NCBI GenBank assembly: GCA_958422185.1
Contig: CATZNW010000039.1
Coordinates: forward strand, 1 to 6,978
DNA length: 6,978 bases
DNA from: an uncultured Clostridium sp.
GTDB taxonomy: Bacteria > Bacillota > Clostridia > Oscillospirales > Acutalibacteraceae
Reading direction: 5' to 3'
Positions 1 to 5,676 of this stretch are shown in pieces (positions within the stretch are counted from its first letter, which is position 1; every line of letters starts with the position of its first letter). The notes under the pieces are model-generated. The model was given only the letters and a program-made list of their open reading frames with translations. It was not told the DNA's origin and made no database searches. The translations under genes and the position numbers were made by a program.

Positions 1-66
1 TCGCTTAATGTGATACGCAGCAGGCGTTACGGCAAAACAAAGATCACCCTTTACCGAAAGGATTAA
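1..66 (+). CDS. rsmD: C-terminal end of probable RsmD (16S rRNA guanine-N2 methyltransferase), partial
   Basis: Frame 1 is open from the window edge to a TAA at 64-66 and encodes 21 residues ending in RRYGKTKITLYRKD. RsmD proteins typically end in an Arg-Tyr-Gly-x-Thr followed by a short beta strand and a Tyr-Arg, which this tail matches. RsmD methylates a guanine of 16S rRNA (G966 in E. coli) in the small ribosomal subunit. The position also fits, because rsmD commonly sits directly upstream of coaD in Firmicutes and other bacteria. The catalytic part lies outside the window, so the call rests on a short tail plus gene order. The coaD ribosome binding site lies inside its last codons, which suggests co-transcription. 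Confidence 0.72.
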   Translation, partial: SLNVIRSRRYGKTKITLYRKD

Positions 67-70
67 ATAT

Positions 71-562
71 ATGAAGATCGCCATATGCCCGGGCAGTTTT
101 GATCCGGTCACGCTCGGCCATATCGATATAATCGAACGTGCCGCCGAGCTTTTTGATAAAGTTATCGTTCTTGTAATGACTAACAGCGAAAAAAACGCTC
201 TTTTTTCAATTGAAGAACGCGTTAAGCTCTTAAAAAAATGTGTAAAAAAGAAAAATGTGGAAATAGATACTTATAACGGACTGCTTGTCAGCTATGCCAA
301 AAAGGCCGGAGCGGTCGCTATTGTGAAGGGCCTCAGAGCCGTATCTGATTTTGAATATGAATTTCAGCAGGCTCTTACAAATAAAAGCCTCCTGCCGGAG
401 ATCGAAACAGTGTTTCTTACCGCCAAGGGCGTAAACATGTTTTTATCCTCCAGTATGGTAAAAGAGGTCTGCAGGCTGGACGGGGATATCTCCCGTTTTG
501 TGCCGCAGGAAATTTTACATGAAGTAGTATTAAGATGCAAAGGAGAAATAAAGAATGACTAA
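71..562 (+). CDS. coaD: Phosphopantetheine adenylyltransferase CoaD
   Basis: This is the 163-residue cytoplasmic enzyme that transfers AMP from ATP to 4'-phosphopantetheine to make dephospho-CoA, the penultimate step of coenzyme A synthesis. The length is normal for the family. The N-terminus carries the nucleotidyltransferase signature PGSFDPVTLGH (residues 7-17), in which T14-x-G16-H17 is the T/HxGH nucleotide-binding motif. Further hallmarks are VKGLR around residues 85-89, the following DFEYE segment (93-97), and LSSSMVKE (125-132), which corresponds to the conserved SSSxVRE motif. The ATG at 71 is preceded by AAAGGA (57-62) at 8 nt spacing. The gene starts 4 bp after the rsmD stop and overlaps the next gene by 8 bp, so it is part of a tight operon. 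All key motifs are intact. Confidence 0.97.
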   Translation: MKIAICPGSFDPVTLGHIDIIERAAELFDKVIVLVMTNSEKNALFSIEERVKLLKKCVKKKNVEIDTYNGLLVSYAKKAGAVAIVKGLRAVSDFEYEFQQALTNKSLLPEIETVFLTAKGVNMFLSSSMVKEVCRLDGDISRFVPQEILHEVVLRCKGEIKND

Positions 563-1115
563 TACGGATATTTTACTTGAAGATCTTGAAGATGTGCTTG
601 ATGACGCAACATCTATGCCGATGACCAAAAAAAGCCTTGTTGATGTGGATAAGATCAAAACGATCATCGAGGATATCCGCCTTAACACACCTCAGGAAAC
701 GAAGCAGGCGAAGGCGATAGTTGATTCCAGAAACAGCATCCTTGACGAAGCGAAAAAGGAAGCAGACGATATTATTGCCAAGGCGCAGGCTCAGGCAAGG
801 GAACTCGTTGCGCGCGACCAGATCACACAGACGGCGCAGGCAGAGGCTGCCGATATTGTTGCAAAAGCGCATGAAGAGGGTAATTCTTATATTCAGGATG
901 CCAAAAATCAGGCTTCAGAGATCCTTGGCGATGCCACTACAAAAGCAAACGATATGCTTACAAACGCTCAGAATAAGAGCAGGGAAATGCTCACAGCCGT
1001 AAACAATTATGCGGACGATACGCTTCTTGCGATCGACGATTCGCTTTATAAGGCTCTTGCGGATGTCAGAAGGATTCGTCAGGGACTCAACAATAAAAGA
1101 GGCGCGGACGAATAA
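555..1115 (+). CDS. Conserved coiled-coil protein of unknown function (coaD-associated, V-ATPase subunit E/H-like)
   Basis: This 186-residue protein is rich in Ala, Asp, Glu, Lys and Gln, with no signal peptide or membrane segment. It has two parts. Residues 1-59 form a predicted small N-terminal domain with a helical LLEDLEDVLDDA stretch and the segment VDVDKIKTIIEDIRLNTPQE. Residues 60-175 are a long helix with an 11-residue (hendecad) period, for example SEILGDATTKA followed by NDMLTNAQNKS. Proteins of this design next to coaD are common in Clostridia and are often auto-annotated as ATPase or V-type ATPase subunit because of generic coiled-coil similarity. I see no Walker motif, so an ATPase label is not supported. 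The ATG at 555 overlaps the coaD stop (ATGACTAA), and AGGAG at 541-545 lies 9 nt upstream, so translation is probably coupled. A structural or division-related role is possible but unproven. Confidence 0.9.
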   Translation: MTNTDILLEDLEDVLDDATSMPMTKKSLVDVDKIKTIIEDIRLNTPQETKQAKAIVDSRNSILDEAKKEADDIIAKAQAQARELVARDQITQTAQAEAADIVAKAHEEGNSYIQDAKNQASEILGDATTKANDMLTNAQNKSREMLTAVNNYADDTLLAIDDSLYKALADVRRIRQGLNNKRGADE

Positions 1116-1132
1116 TTTTTGGTAATATACCG

Positions 1133-1600
1133 GTGACTGTGCATTTCGTTTCTGTAGATTTACCTGTCGGCAGGATTGGCGTATTTGAGCAAAACGGGAA
1201 GATCGTGCGTGTTTCCATGCTTTTTAGTGACAGCGACTGCAAGTTGCCGCCGTCGCCTCTGGCGCAGCGTGCGGCCGAGCAGCTTGAAGAGTATTTCCTT
1301 GGAAAAAGAAAAGAGTTTGATCTGCCGGTTTCGTTTGAGGGCGTTACGCCTTTCAGAAAAAGGGTATACCAAGAACTTTTGAATATCCCCTACGGGGAGA
1401 CGGCAACTTATAAAGACCTTGCCGTTGCGCTTGGAGATCCAAAAGCTTCACGCGCCGTCGGCGGGGCATTAAATAAGAATCCGCTTCTGATCGTTGTGCC
1501 CTGCCACAGGATCATAGGCTCAGACGGAAGTTTAACCGGATTTGCCGGCGGGATCGATAAAAAACGTTTTTTGCTCCAACTTGAAAAAAATTACTTGTAA
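1133..1600 (+). CDS. ogt: Methylated-DNA--[protein]-cysteine S-methyltransferase (Ogt/MGMT)
   Basis: This 155-residue suicide DNA repair protein moves the alkyl group from O6-alkylguanine (and O4-alkylthymine) to its own cysteine. The active site VVPCHRIIG (residues 121-129) contains acceptor Cys124. The upstream SRAVGGALNKNP (106-117) includes the conserved Arg107 that intercalates into DNA, and TGFAGG (135-140) closes the active-site loop. The N-terminal part (1-60) resembles the RNase H-like fold of Ogt, and PYGETATYKDLA (86-97) starts the helix-turn-helix DNA-binding domain. There is no Ada-type N-terminal domain, so it is the plain Ogt form. The only usable start is GTG at 1133; an in-frame stop lies at 1094-1096. 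No clear Shine-Dalgarno sequence precedes it. It follows the coiled-coil gene by 17 bp and ends at a terminator, so it is probably the last gene of the operon. Confidence 0.95.
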   Translation: MTVHFVSVDLPVGRIGVFEQNGKIVRVSMLFSDSDCKLPPSPLAQRAAEQLEEYFLGKRKEFDLPVSFEGVTPFRKRVYQELLNIPYGETATYKDLAVALGDPKASRAVGGALNKNPLLIVVPCHRIIGSDGSLTGFAGGIDKKRFLLQLEKNYL

Positions 1601-1601
1601 T

Positions 1602-1648
1602 AAAAAGGGACTGCATTGCGCAAACAGGCACAGTGCAGTCCTTTTTTT
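1602..1648. terminator. Bidirectional rho-independent terminator between ogt and the YczE/YitT-like gene
   Basis: The arms GGACTGCA (1608-1615) and TGCAGTCC (1634-1641) pair perfectly. The stem extends inward by three more pairs (TTG with CAG, one of them a wobble). It is flanked by AAAAA (1602-1606) and TTTTTTT (1642-1648), so it gives a U-tract on either strand. It starts just after the ogt stop and lies 30 bp beyond the stop of the convergent minus-strand gene, so it can end both transcripts. Confidence 0.92.
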
Positions 1649-1677
1649 GGTTCATAACAAAAATATCCGATTCTGCA

Positions 1678-2376
1678 TTAGTGTTCGGGAGGATCATTTG
1701 TTAGCCGTATGGAAAGATATTTGTTCTCAAACGGTTTCAGCGCTTTGGAAAACAGCTTTGAAACAAGTCCAACGCATATCGCTGCGGCAATCGTGCCTTC
1801 CCGAACGCCCTCAAGCCTGTGCAGAGCGATGAGTGAAATGGCAATCGTTATGCACATAAGCGTAATATCAAACACAACTTTCATATTGCCGAATTTAACG
1901 GGCGCAATGCGGCATATCGCAAGCACGATCCCTTCGCCGGCATTTGTAATCAGTCCTGCGGCGACTTCAAGGCTTACGCCGAACGCGAGAAACAGTATGC
2001 CCAGTACACAGTATGTCCATTGGCTGAAATAATTTGAATATCCGAGTCCTTTTATAATCCATTCAAACAGATCTATAAGCACGCCGAATATAAGTGATGC
2101 AGGTATCTGCAAAAGCTGGAATTTATCATAGCTTTTTCTTAAAATCAGTATCTGTATAATAACGAACAGAACATTCATAATGAATGTTGTTGTGCCGGTG
2201 CTGAGGCCGGAAATATATCCCGTTATATACGGAACGCTTGAAATAGGGGATACACCCAGATCCGCCTTGATTGAAAATGCAACGCCAAGTGCCATAAATG
2301 CAAGGCCTGCGCATAAAACAGCGATCCTCAAAACAAATTGCCTTTTATTTTTTGCCGCTTCTTTGATTGTTGTCAC
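1678..2376 (-). CDS. YczE/YyaS/YitT-like integral membrane protein (DUF6198-like)
   Basis: This 232-residue polytopic membrane protein has about six hydrophobic helices, at roughly residues 14-34, 61-80, 88-109, 118-142, 166-186 and 194-212, and a short charged tail. The segment IKADLGVSP just after the first helix, the NAGEG segment in the second half and the following FGNMKVVFDIT match my recollection of the YczE/YitT-like group of Firmicutes membrane proteins. The molecular function of that group is not established, and a transport role would be a guess. I place the start at GTG 2376 because GGAGG (2386-2390) lies 9 nt upstream. An in-frame TTG at 2400 falls about at the transcription start of the visible promoter and upstream of the Shine-Dalgarno, so it is unlikely. 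The gene has its own promoter and shares the terminator with ogt. Confidence 0.85.
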   Translation of the reverse strand: MTTIKEAAKNKRQFVLRIAVLCAGLAFMALGVAFSIKADLGVSPISSVPYITGYISGLSTGTTTFIMNVLFVIIQILILRKSYDKFQLLQIPASLIFGVLIDLFEWIIKGLGYSNYFSQWTYCVLGILFLAFGVSLEVAAGLITNAGEGIVLAICRIAPVKFGNMKVVFDITLMCITIAISLIALHRLEGVREGTIAAAICVGLVSKLFSKALKPFENKYLSIRLTNDPPEH

Positions 2377-2385
2377 TTTTATATG

Positions 2386-2390
2386 CCTCC
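2386..2390 (-). promoter_or_regulatory. Shine-Dalgarno GGAGG that sets the GTG start of the YczE/YitT-like gene
   Basis: The minus strand reads GGAGGCATATAAAAGTG, with 9 nt between GGAGG and the GTG at 2376-2374. This argues against the longer TTG-initiated reading, which would add eight residues. Confidence 0.8.
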
Positions 2391-2408
2391 GTTTGTCCAA
2401 CGGCGCAT

Positions 2409-2437
2409 ATTATAGCTCTATATGCAAATTTTGTCAA
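2409..2437 (-). promoter_or_regulatory. Perfect SigA promoter of the YczE/YitT-like gene
   Basis: On the minus strand, TTGACA (2437-2432) and TATAAT (2414-2409) are separated by exactly 17 bp, which is full consensus. The DNA just upstream of the -35 box is AT-rich (about 2438-2460), as in UP-like elements. Transcription would begin near 2400-2402, leaving a leader of about 25 nt before the GTG start at 2376. Confidence 0.9.
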
Positions 2438-2545
2438 TAATCCAAAAACGTAAATATAAATCGTGCCAGATGTGTTTATGCGTATCCTTCCGGCAGGATC
2501 TTCTATGTGCCGCTGTCTGTACGCGCCAAATACCACTTAAAGCAG
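2438..2545. other. Intergenic stretch with no recognised gene
   Basis: This stretch lies between the promoter of the YczE/YitT-like gene and the terminator of the symporter gene. It holds a short imperfect hairpin (ATCCT at 2484-2488 with AGGAT at 2495-2499) that lacks a T-tract. I see no coding region, tRNA or recognisable RNA element in it. Confidence 0.5.
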
Positions 2546-2586
2546 AAAAAAGCTCCCGACGGTCTGAACTCGTCAGGAGCTTTTTT
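2546..2586. terminator. Rho-independent terminator of the GPH symporter gene
   Basis: GCTCCCGACG (2552-2561) pairs with CGTCAGGAGC (2571-2580), with one internal C/A mismatch and a 9-nt loop. AAAAAA (2546-2551) gives the U-tract for minus-strand transcripts. TTTTTT (2581-2586) on the other side makes it potentially bidirectional. It begins immediately after the symporter stop codon, so readthrough into the YczE/YitT-like gene should be limited. Confidence 0.9.
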
Positions 2587-2587
2587 A

Positions 2588-4000
2588 TCATGCGTTTTCT
2601 GTTTCCTTTTCAGCTGCCTCTTTGGCGCGCTTTTCCGCGATATGATCATGAACGGTCTGTTTCAGTTCGCCGTAAAGCTTGAATTTCGTGCTGAATATAA
2701 TCAGGGAAATGATCATCAGTACCGGCGGAATGCCGAAACAGATAATGCCAATGGCAGTCTTTGTGGATTCGTTTATTGAACCGCTTAAGATCTGTTCGTT
2801 ATAATTCATAATGCCAAGTCCGCCGAAAAGGAATATCGTCTGAATGGTGTATGCCATTTTCTGAAGAAAGCCTTTCATGGAAAAGGTGATACTTTCATTT
2901 CTTTTTCCGTTTTTATATTCGCCGTAGTCCACTATATCGGCAAGAAATACGGTCTGCGCAACGAACATGGAACCTATGCCGATGCTTGCAAGGATATAAC
3001 TGATATCTAGCGCTATCGTGATTTTAAGCACGGGACCGAAGAGGTACATGAGCGCATATCCCGCAATCGCCATTATAAGAGAGAGCTGATAGATCGTGCG
3101 GTTTGTGAATTTCTTGCTTAAAACAGGAATCACAAGCAGACCAAGAACCGAGCCTATGGCGCCGATGATTGAAAACAGGCTCTGCGCCGTGCTTTCGCCG
3201 AGCACGTCCGTAAAATAGTAAACAGCTGTTCCGCTAGTAAGATACCAGCCCGCGTTAGAGATCATCGCGAAGATCATGAACACAACAAGCTGATCGTTTG
3301 TGCCTATTACTTTAAACATTTTTTTGAAGCTGAATTTTTCGGTGTTGTAAACAACGTGCCTTTCTTTTGTTGAAGCTACACAAATCACTGCAAAAGTAAC
3401 AAGCAGGATGCCGCATATGATCGCCCAGCGTGAAAATCCAGATTCGCTGTAGCCGTCCTCGGTCTTCTCCATACCGCTTGAAAGAAGAGGCAGCACAATG
3501 GGCGTCATGACCGTTATAACACCCTGCCCGAACCCGCTGAAGGTCCTTGCAACTGTGGCAACAAGATTTCTGTCTTTCGGGTCATTCGTAAAACTCGGCA
3601 CCATGGACCAGTACGGAATATCCGCCATCGTGTTCGTCATTCCCCAGAGAACATACATAAAACCTATATAAACATAAAGCTTTGTGCCGCTCATTCCGAA
3701 TGAGGTGAACAGCAGTGAAAGTACGATCGCGTTTGACGCCGTGCCTATCAGTATCCAGGGACGGTATTTTCCCATTTTGGTTTTGGTGCTGTCAACGATC
3801 GTACCCATGATCGGGTCGTTGATGCCGTCCCATATACGCGCAAGCGGTGTGAGTATAAGCAGAAAAGCTTCCTTAAGCCCCAGTACGCTTGAAAGATAAT
3901 AAGAAAGATAAGAGTAAAACAGTCCGTATGACAGATCAAGCCCTATCGCGCCAACGCCGTAACCGATCTTCTCTCTCCATGTGGTTTTGTAATCAGCCAT
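2588..4000 (-). CDS. GPH-family (MelB-like) sugar:cation symporter, MFS
   Basis: This 470-residue inner membrane transporter of the glycoside-pentoside-hexuronide:cation symporter family (TC 2.A.2) has a normal length and about twelve hydrophobic helices. The family signature RIWDGINDPIMG (55-66) is followed by an aspartate at 70 and GKYRPW (77-82). Asp58 and Asp62 align with the cation-site aspartates Asp55 and Asp59 of E. coli MelB, so Na+ or H+ coupling is likely. DIPYWS (127-132) and the late LADIVDYGEYKNGKRNE (353-369) are also typical of the family. The C-terminus is a charged cytoplasmic tail rich in Lys, Glu and Ala. The ATG at 4000 has AAGGAG (4012-4017) about 11 nt upstream. The gene is monocistronic, with its own promoter and terminator. 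No hydrolase gene adjoins it, so the substrate (an oligosaccharide, glycoside or uronide) cannot be assigned. Confidence 0.93.
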   Translation of the reverse strand: MADYKTTWREKIGYGVGAIGLDLSYGLFYSYLSYYLSSVLGLKEAFLLILTPLARIWDGINDPIMGTIVDSTKTKMGKYRPWILIGTASNAIVLSLLFTSFGMSGTKLYVYIGFMYVLWGMTNTMADIPYWSMVPSFTNDPKDRNLVATVARTFSGFGQGVITVMTPIVLPLLSSGMEKTEDGYSESGFSRWAIICGILLVTFAVICVASTKERHVVYNTEKFSFKKMFKVIGTNDQLVVFMIFAMISNAGWYLTSGTAVYYFTDVLGESTAQSLFSIIGAIGSVLGLLVIPVLSKKFTNRTIYQLSLIMAIAGYALMYLFGPVLKITIALDISYILASIGIGSMFVAQTVFLADIVDYGEYKNGKRNESITFSMKGFLQKMAYTIQTIFLFGGLGIMNYNEQILSGSINESTKTAIGIICFGIPPVLMIISLIIFSTKFKLYGELKQTVHDHIAEKRAKEAAEKETENA

Positions 4001-4046
4001 GTTTCCGAAGGCTCCTTCCGTGTTTTATTAGTAAAGCGTATGAAAA

Positions 4047-4075
4047 ATTATAACATATTTATGGGTCCTGTACAA
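4047..4075 (-). promoter_or_regulatory. Probable SigA promoter (extended -10) of the symporter gene
   Basis: The minus strand shows a perfect -10 TATAAT (4052-4047) preceded by TG one base upstream (TGTTATAAT), which is an extended -10. At 17 bp spacing the -35 position is TTGTAC (4075-4070), which keeps only the TTG half of the consensus. The extended -10 could compensate for the weak -35. It lies about 47 bp upstream of the ATG. Confidence 0.75.
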
Positions 4076-4138
4076 TAACATGCGCACAGAAGTAAATATT
4101 ACAATTCAGTTACAATTTTTGGCGCAAACATTTTTGCC
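4076..4138. other. Region between divergent promoters with short direct and inverted repeats
   Basis: TTACAATT occurs twice (4099-4106 and 4110-4117), spaced 11 bp start to start. GCAAA (4124-4128) and TTTGC (4133-4137) form an inverted repeat immediately upstream of the mraZ -35 box. Regulator binding is possible given the position between two divergent promoters, but AT-rich DNA yields such repeats by chance and I recognise no known operator. Confidence 0.35.
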
Positions 4139-4167
4139 TTGACAATCATGGTATATCCTATTATAAT
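4139..4167 (+). promoter_or_regulatory. Perfect SigA promoter of the mraZ-rsmH-ftsL (dcw) operon
   Basis: TTGACA (4139-4144) and TATAAT (4162-4167) are separated by exactly 17 bp, which is full consensus. Initiation near 4174 would give a leader of about 80 nt before mraZ, containing the 10-bp repeat array. A promoter this strong in front of division genes fits a need for repression by MraZ. Confidence 0.92.
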
Positions 4168-4182
4168 TAAGTCAATAGGTGG

Positions 4183-4222
4183 TAATTCCATTTAAATCCC
4201 ATTAATTTCAATTAATTCCCAT
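4183..4222 (+). repeat. Four tandem 10-bp repeats, probable MraZ operator
   Basis: The units are TAATTCCATT (4183-4192), TAAATCCCAT (4193-4202), TAATTTCAAT (4203-4212) and TAATTCCCAT (4213-4222), consensus TAATTCCCAT. A decayed fifth unit may follow (GAATTTAAGC, 4223-4232). On the other strand the core is ATGGG at 10-bp intervals. E. coli MraZ is known to bind TGGGN direct repeats separated by 5 bp, which has the same period and core. The array sits in the leader of mraZ, downstream of the promoter. MraZ autoregulation is an inference from this match. Confidence 0.82.
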
Positions 4223-4240
4223 GAATTTAAGCCGTTATGA

Positions 4241-4247
4241 AAGGAGG
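4241..4247 (+). promoter_or_regulatory. Shine-Dalgarno AAGGAGG that sets the TTG start of mraZ
   Basis: AAGGAGG lies 8 nt upstream of the TTG at 4256-4258. This full-consensus site supports the TTG as the initiator, because no ATG or GTG is suitably placed. A second TTG at 4262 would be further away. Confidence 0.85.
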
Positions 4248-4255
4248 AGAGCCGT

Positions 4256-4729
4256 TTGAATTTGTTTGCAGGCACATTATATAACTTTAAATTAGACAGC
4301 AAAGGCAGACTCTCCGTCCCGACCAAATGGCGCGAGCGCCTCGGCAGAGACTTTTATATGGTTGCCGTAACAGTAAAAGGCTGCCAGTGCATAACGCTTT
4401 ATCCCACTGAGGAATTTGAGAAACTTTATGAAAGCACGCAAAGAGGTTCGGAAAACCAGCGGTACGCAACTTCAAAGGAATTGCTGCGTAAGACCGAAGA
4501 GTGCACCATGGACGCGCAGGGCAGATTTACGCTCAATCAGCGCCTAAAGGAAATGGCGCTGCTTTCAAATGACAGCGATATCGTTTATGAAGGAAACGGA
4601 CGCTCGATAGAGATATGGAATCCGGATCAGTATGAAAAGATGCAGCATACGTTTGACCCCAATATCGGCGTTTATGATCTGATGGACAGGGCAAACAGCA
4701 TTGAAGATCCTTCCGGAAAAGAAGAGTAA
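4256..4729 (+). CDS. mraZ: Transcriptional regulator MraZ
   Basis: This 157-residue DNA-binding protein is the usual first gene of the dcw cluster and regulates that cluster. It has two tandem SpoVT/AbrB-like (MraZ) half-domains, each with the conserved DxxxR motif: DSKGR (14-18), followed by LSVPTKWRE, and DAQGR (86-90), followed by FTLNQRLKE. MraZ forms ring-shaped oligomers, which suits binding to spaced direct repeats. The length is close to the family norm of about 145-155. The TTG start has a strong Shine-Dalgarno. Immediately upstream lie a perfect promoter and a four-unit 10-bp repeat array that is its likely target. The stop is 1 bp before the rsmH ATG, so the two are probably translationally coupled. 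Confidence 0.96.
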   Translation: MNLFAGTLYNFKLDSKGRLSVPTKWRERLGRDFYMVAVTVKGCQCITLYPTEEFEKLYESTQRGSENQRYATSKELLRKTEECTMDAQGRFTLNQRLKEMALLSNDSDIVYEGNGRSIEIWNPDQYEKMQHTFDPNIGVYDLMDRANSIEDPSGKEE

Positions 4730-4730
4730 T

Positions 4731-5645
4731 ATGGAATTCGTTCATAAAAGCGTGCTTTTTGACGAGTCGATAAAGGCACTTTCACTGGATAAAAGCAAAA
4801 TTATTGTGGACGGTACCGCCGGAGGCGGAGGGCATTCCCGTGAAATTGCAAAGCATGCGGGGAAGCTTATAGCCGTTGATCAGGATCCTGACGCCGTAAA
4901 AGTCCTTAAAGAAAGGCTTTGCGGGTTTAATAATGTAATTGTAGTTCAGGATAACTTTTCCAATATAAAAAATATACTCAATTCATTAGGTATCAGCGGA
5001 ATGGACGGCTTTCTGCTTGATCTTGGCGTCAGTTCCTTTCAGCTTGACAATGCAGACAGGGGCTTTTCGTTTCACAAAGATGCACCGCTTGATATGCGTA
5101 TGTCAAAAAGCGGAATTTCCGCTTATGACGTAGTCAATACTTATGATGAAAACAGCCTTGCTGATATCATTTACCGCTACGGAGAGGAAAAATTCAGCAG
5201 ATCAATAGCCAGAAATATAGTGCGGAAAAGACAGGAAAAACCAATCAAAACCACTTTTGAACTTGTGGATGTTATCAGGGAATCCATGCCGGCGAAGGAG
5301 CTGAAAAAAGGTCATCCTGCCAGAAAAACATTTCAGGCTGTCAGAATAGAAGTAAACGGCGAACTTCAACGCCTGAAAACAGCGCTTGACGACGCCTTTG
5401 ATTGTCTTAATCCCGGCGGAATAATAGCGGTCATCTCTTTTCACTCGCTTGAAGACAGGATCGTAAAAGAAAAATTTGCCGAATGGACCCGCGGCTGTAC
5501 ATGCCCAAAGGAGTTTCCCATATGCGTGTGCGGCAACAAGCCAAAGGGAGAACTTCTGTTCAGGTCAAAAACTCCGTCTGAAAAGGAACTTGAAGAAAAT
5601 CCCAGGGCTCGGTCCTCAAGATTAAGGGCGTTTAAAAAATATTGA
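4731..5645 (+). CDS. rsmH: 16S rRNA (cytosine(1402)-N(4))-methyltransferase RsmH
   Basis: This 304-residue S-adenosylmethionine-dependent enzyme (formerly MraW) makes the N4-methyl group of C1402 in the ribosomal decoding centre. The SAM-binding motif I is VDGTAGGGGHS (26-36), with an acidic residue at Asp50. LLDLGVSS (95-102), PLDMRM (119-124), the HPARKTFQAVRIEVN region (195-209) and ISFHSLEDR (235-243) are all family hallmarks. Four cysteines (256, 258, 265, 267) form the CxC-x6-CxC segment common in this family. The C-terminus has PRARSSRLRA. I start it at ATG 4731 because MEFVHKSVLFDES matches the usual N-terminus. An in-frame TTG at 4701 would add ten atypical residues inside mraZ. The Shine-Dalgarno is weak (GAAGAG at 4721-4726), consistent with coupling to mraZ. 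Confidence 0.97.
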   Translation: MEFVHKSVLFDESIKALSLDKSKIIVDGTAGGGGHSREIAKHAGKLIAVDQDPDAVKVLKERLCGFNNVIVVQDNFSNIKNILNSLGISGMDGFLLDLGVSSFQLDNADRGFSFHKDAPLDMRMSKSGISAYDVVNTYDENSLADIIYRYGEEKFSRSIARNIVRKRQEKPIKTTFELVDVIRESMPAKELKKGHPARKTFQAVRIEVNGELQRLKTALDDAFDCLNPGGIIAVISFHSLEDRIVKEKFAEWTRGCTCPKEFPICVCGNKPKGELLFRSKTPSEKELEENPRARSSRLRAFKKY

Positions 5646-5676
5646 TTTATGGAATTCTAAAGAAGGAGGAATAATA

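Noticed and set aside
573..872. Minus-strand open frame of 99 codons within the coiled-coil gene
   Set aside because: It is antisense to a well-supported gene with repetitive codons, has a Cys/Arg/Leu-rich composition and no ribosome binding site that I can see.
2484..2499. Small hairpin ATCCT/AGGAT in the intergenic stretch upstream of the YczE/YitT-like gene
   Set aside because: A five-pair stem with no T-tract and no conserved context is not enough to call an RNA element or terminator.
4701..4730. Ten-codon TTG-initiated N-terminal extension of rsmH
   Set aside because: The residues are atypical for RsmH, lie inside mraZ and lack a Shine-Dalgarno, while ATG 4731 gives the standard N-terminus.
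4986..5530. The four-cysteine CxC-x6-CxC segment of RsmH as a novel metal site
   Set aside because: Such paired cysteines are a common feature of RsmH proteins in Firmicutes, so this is ordinary for the family.
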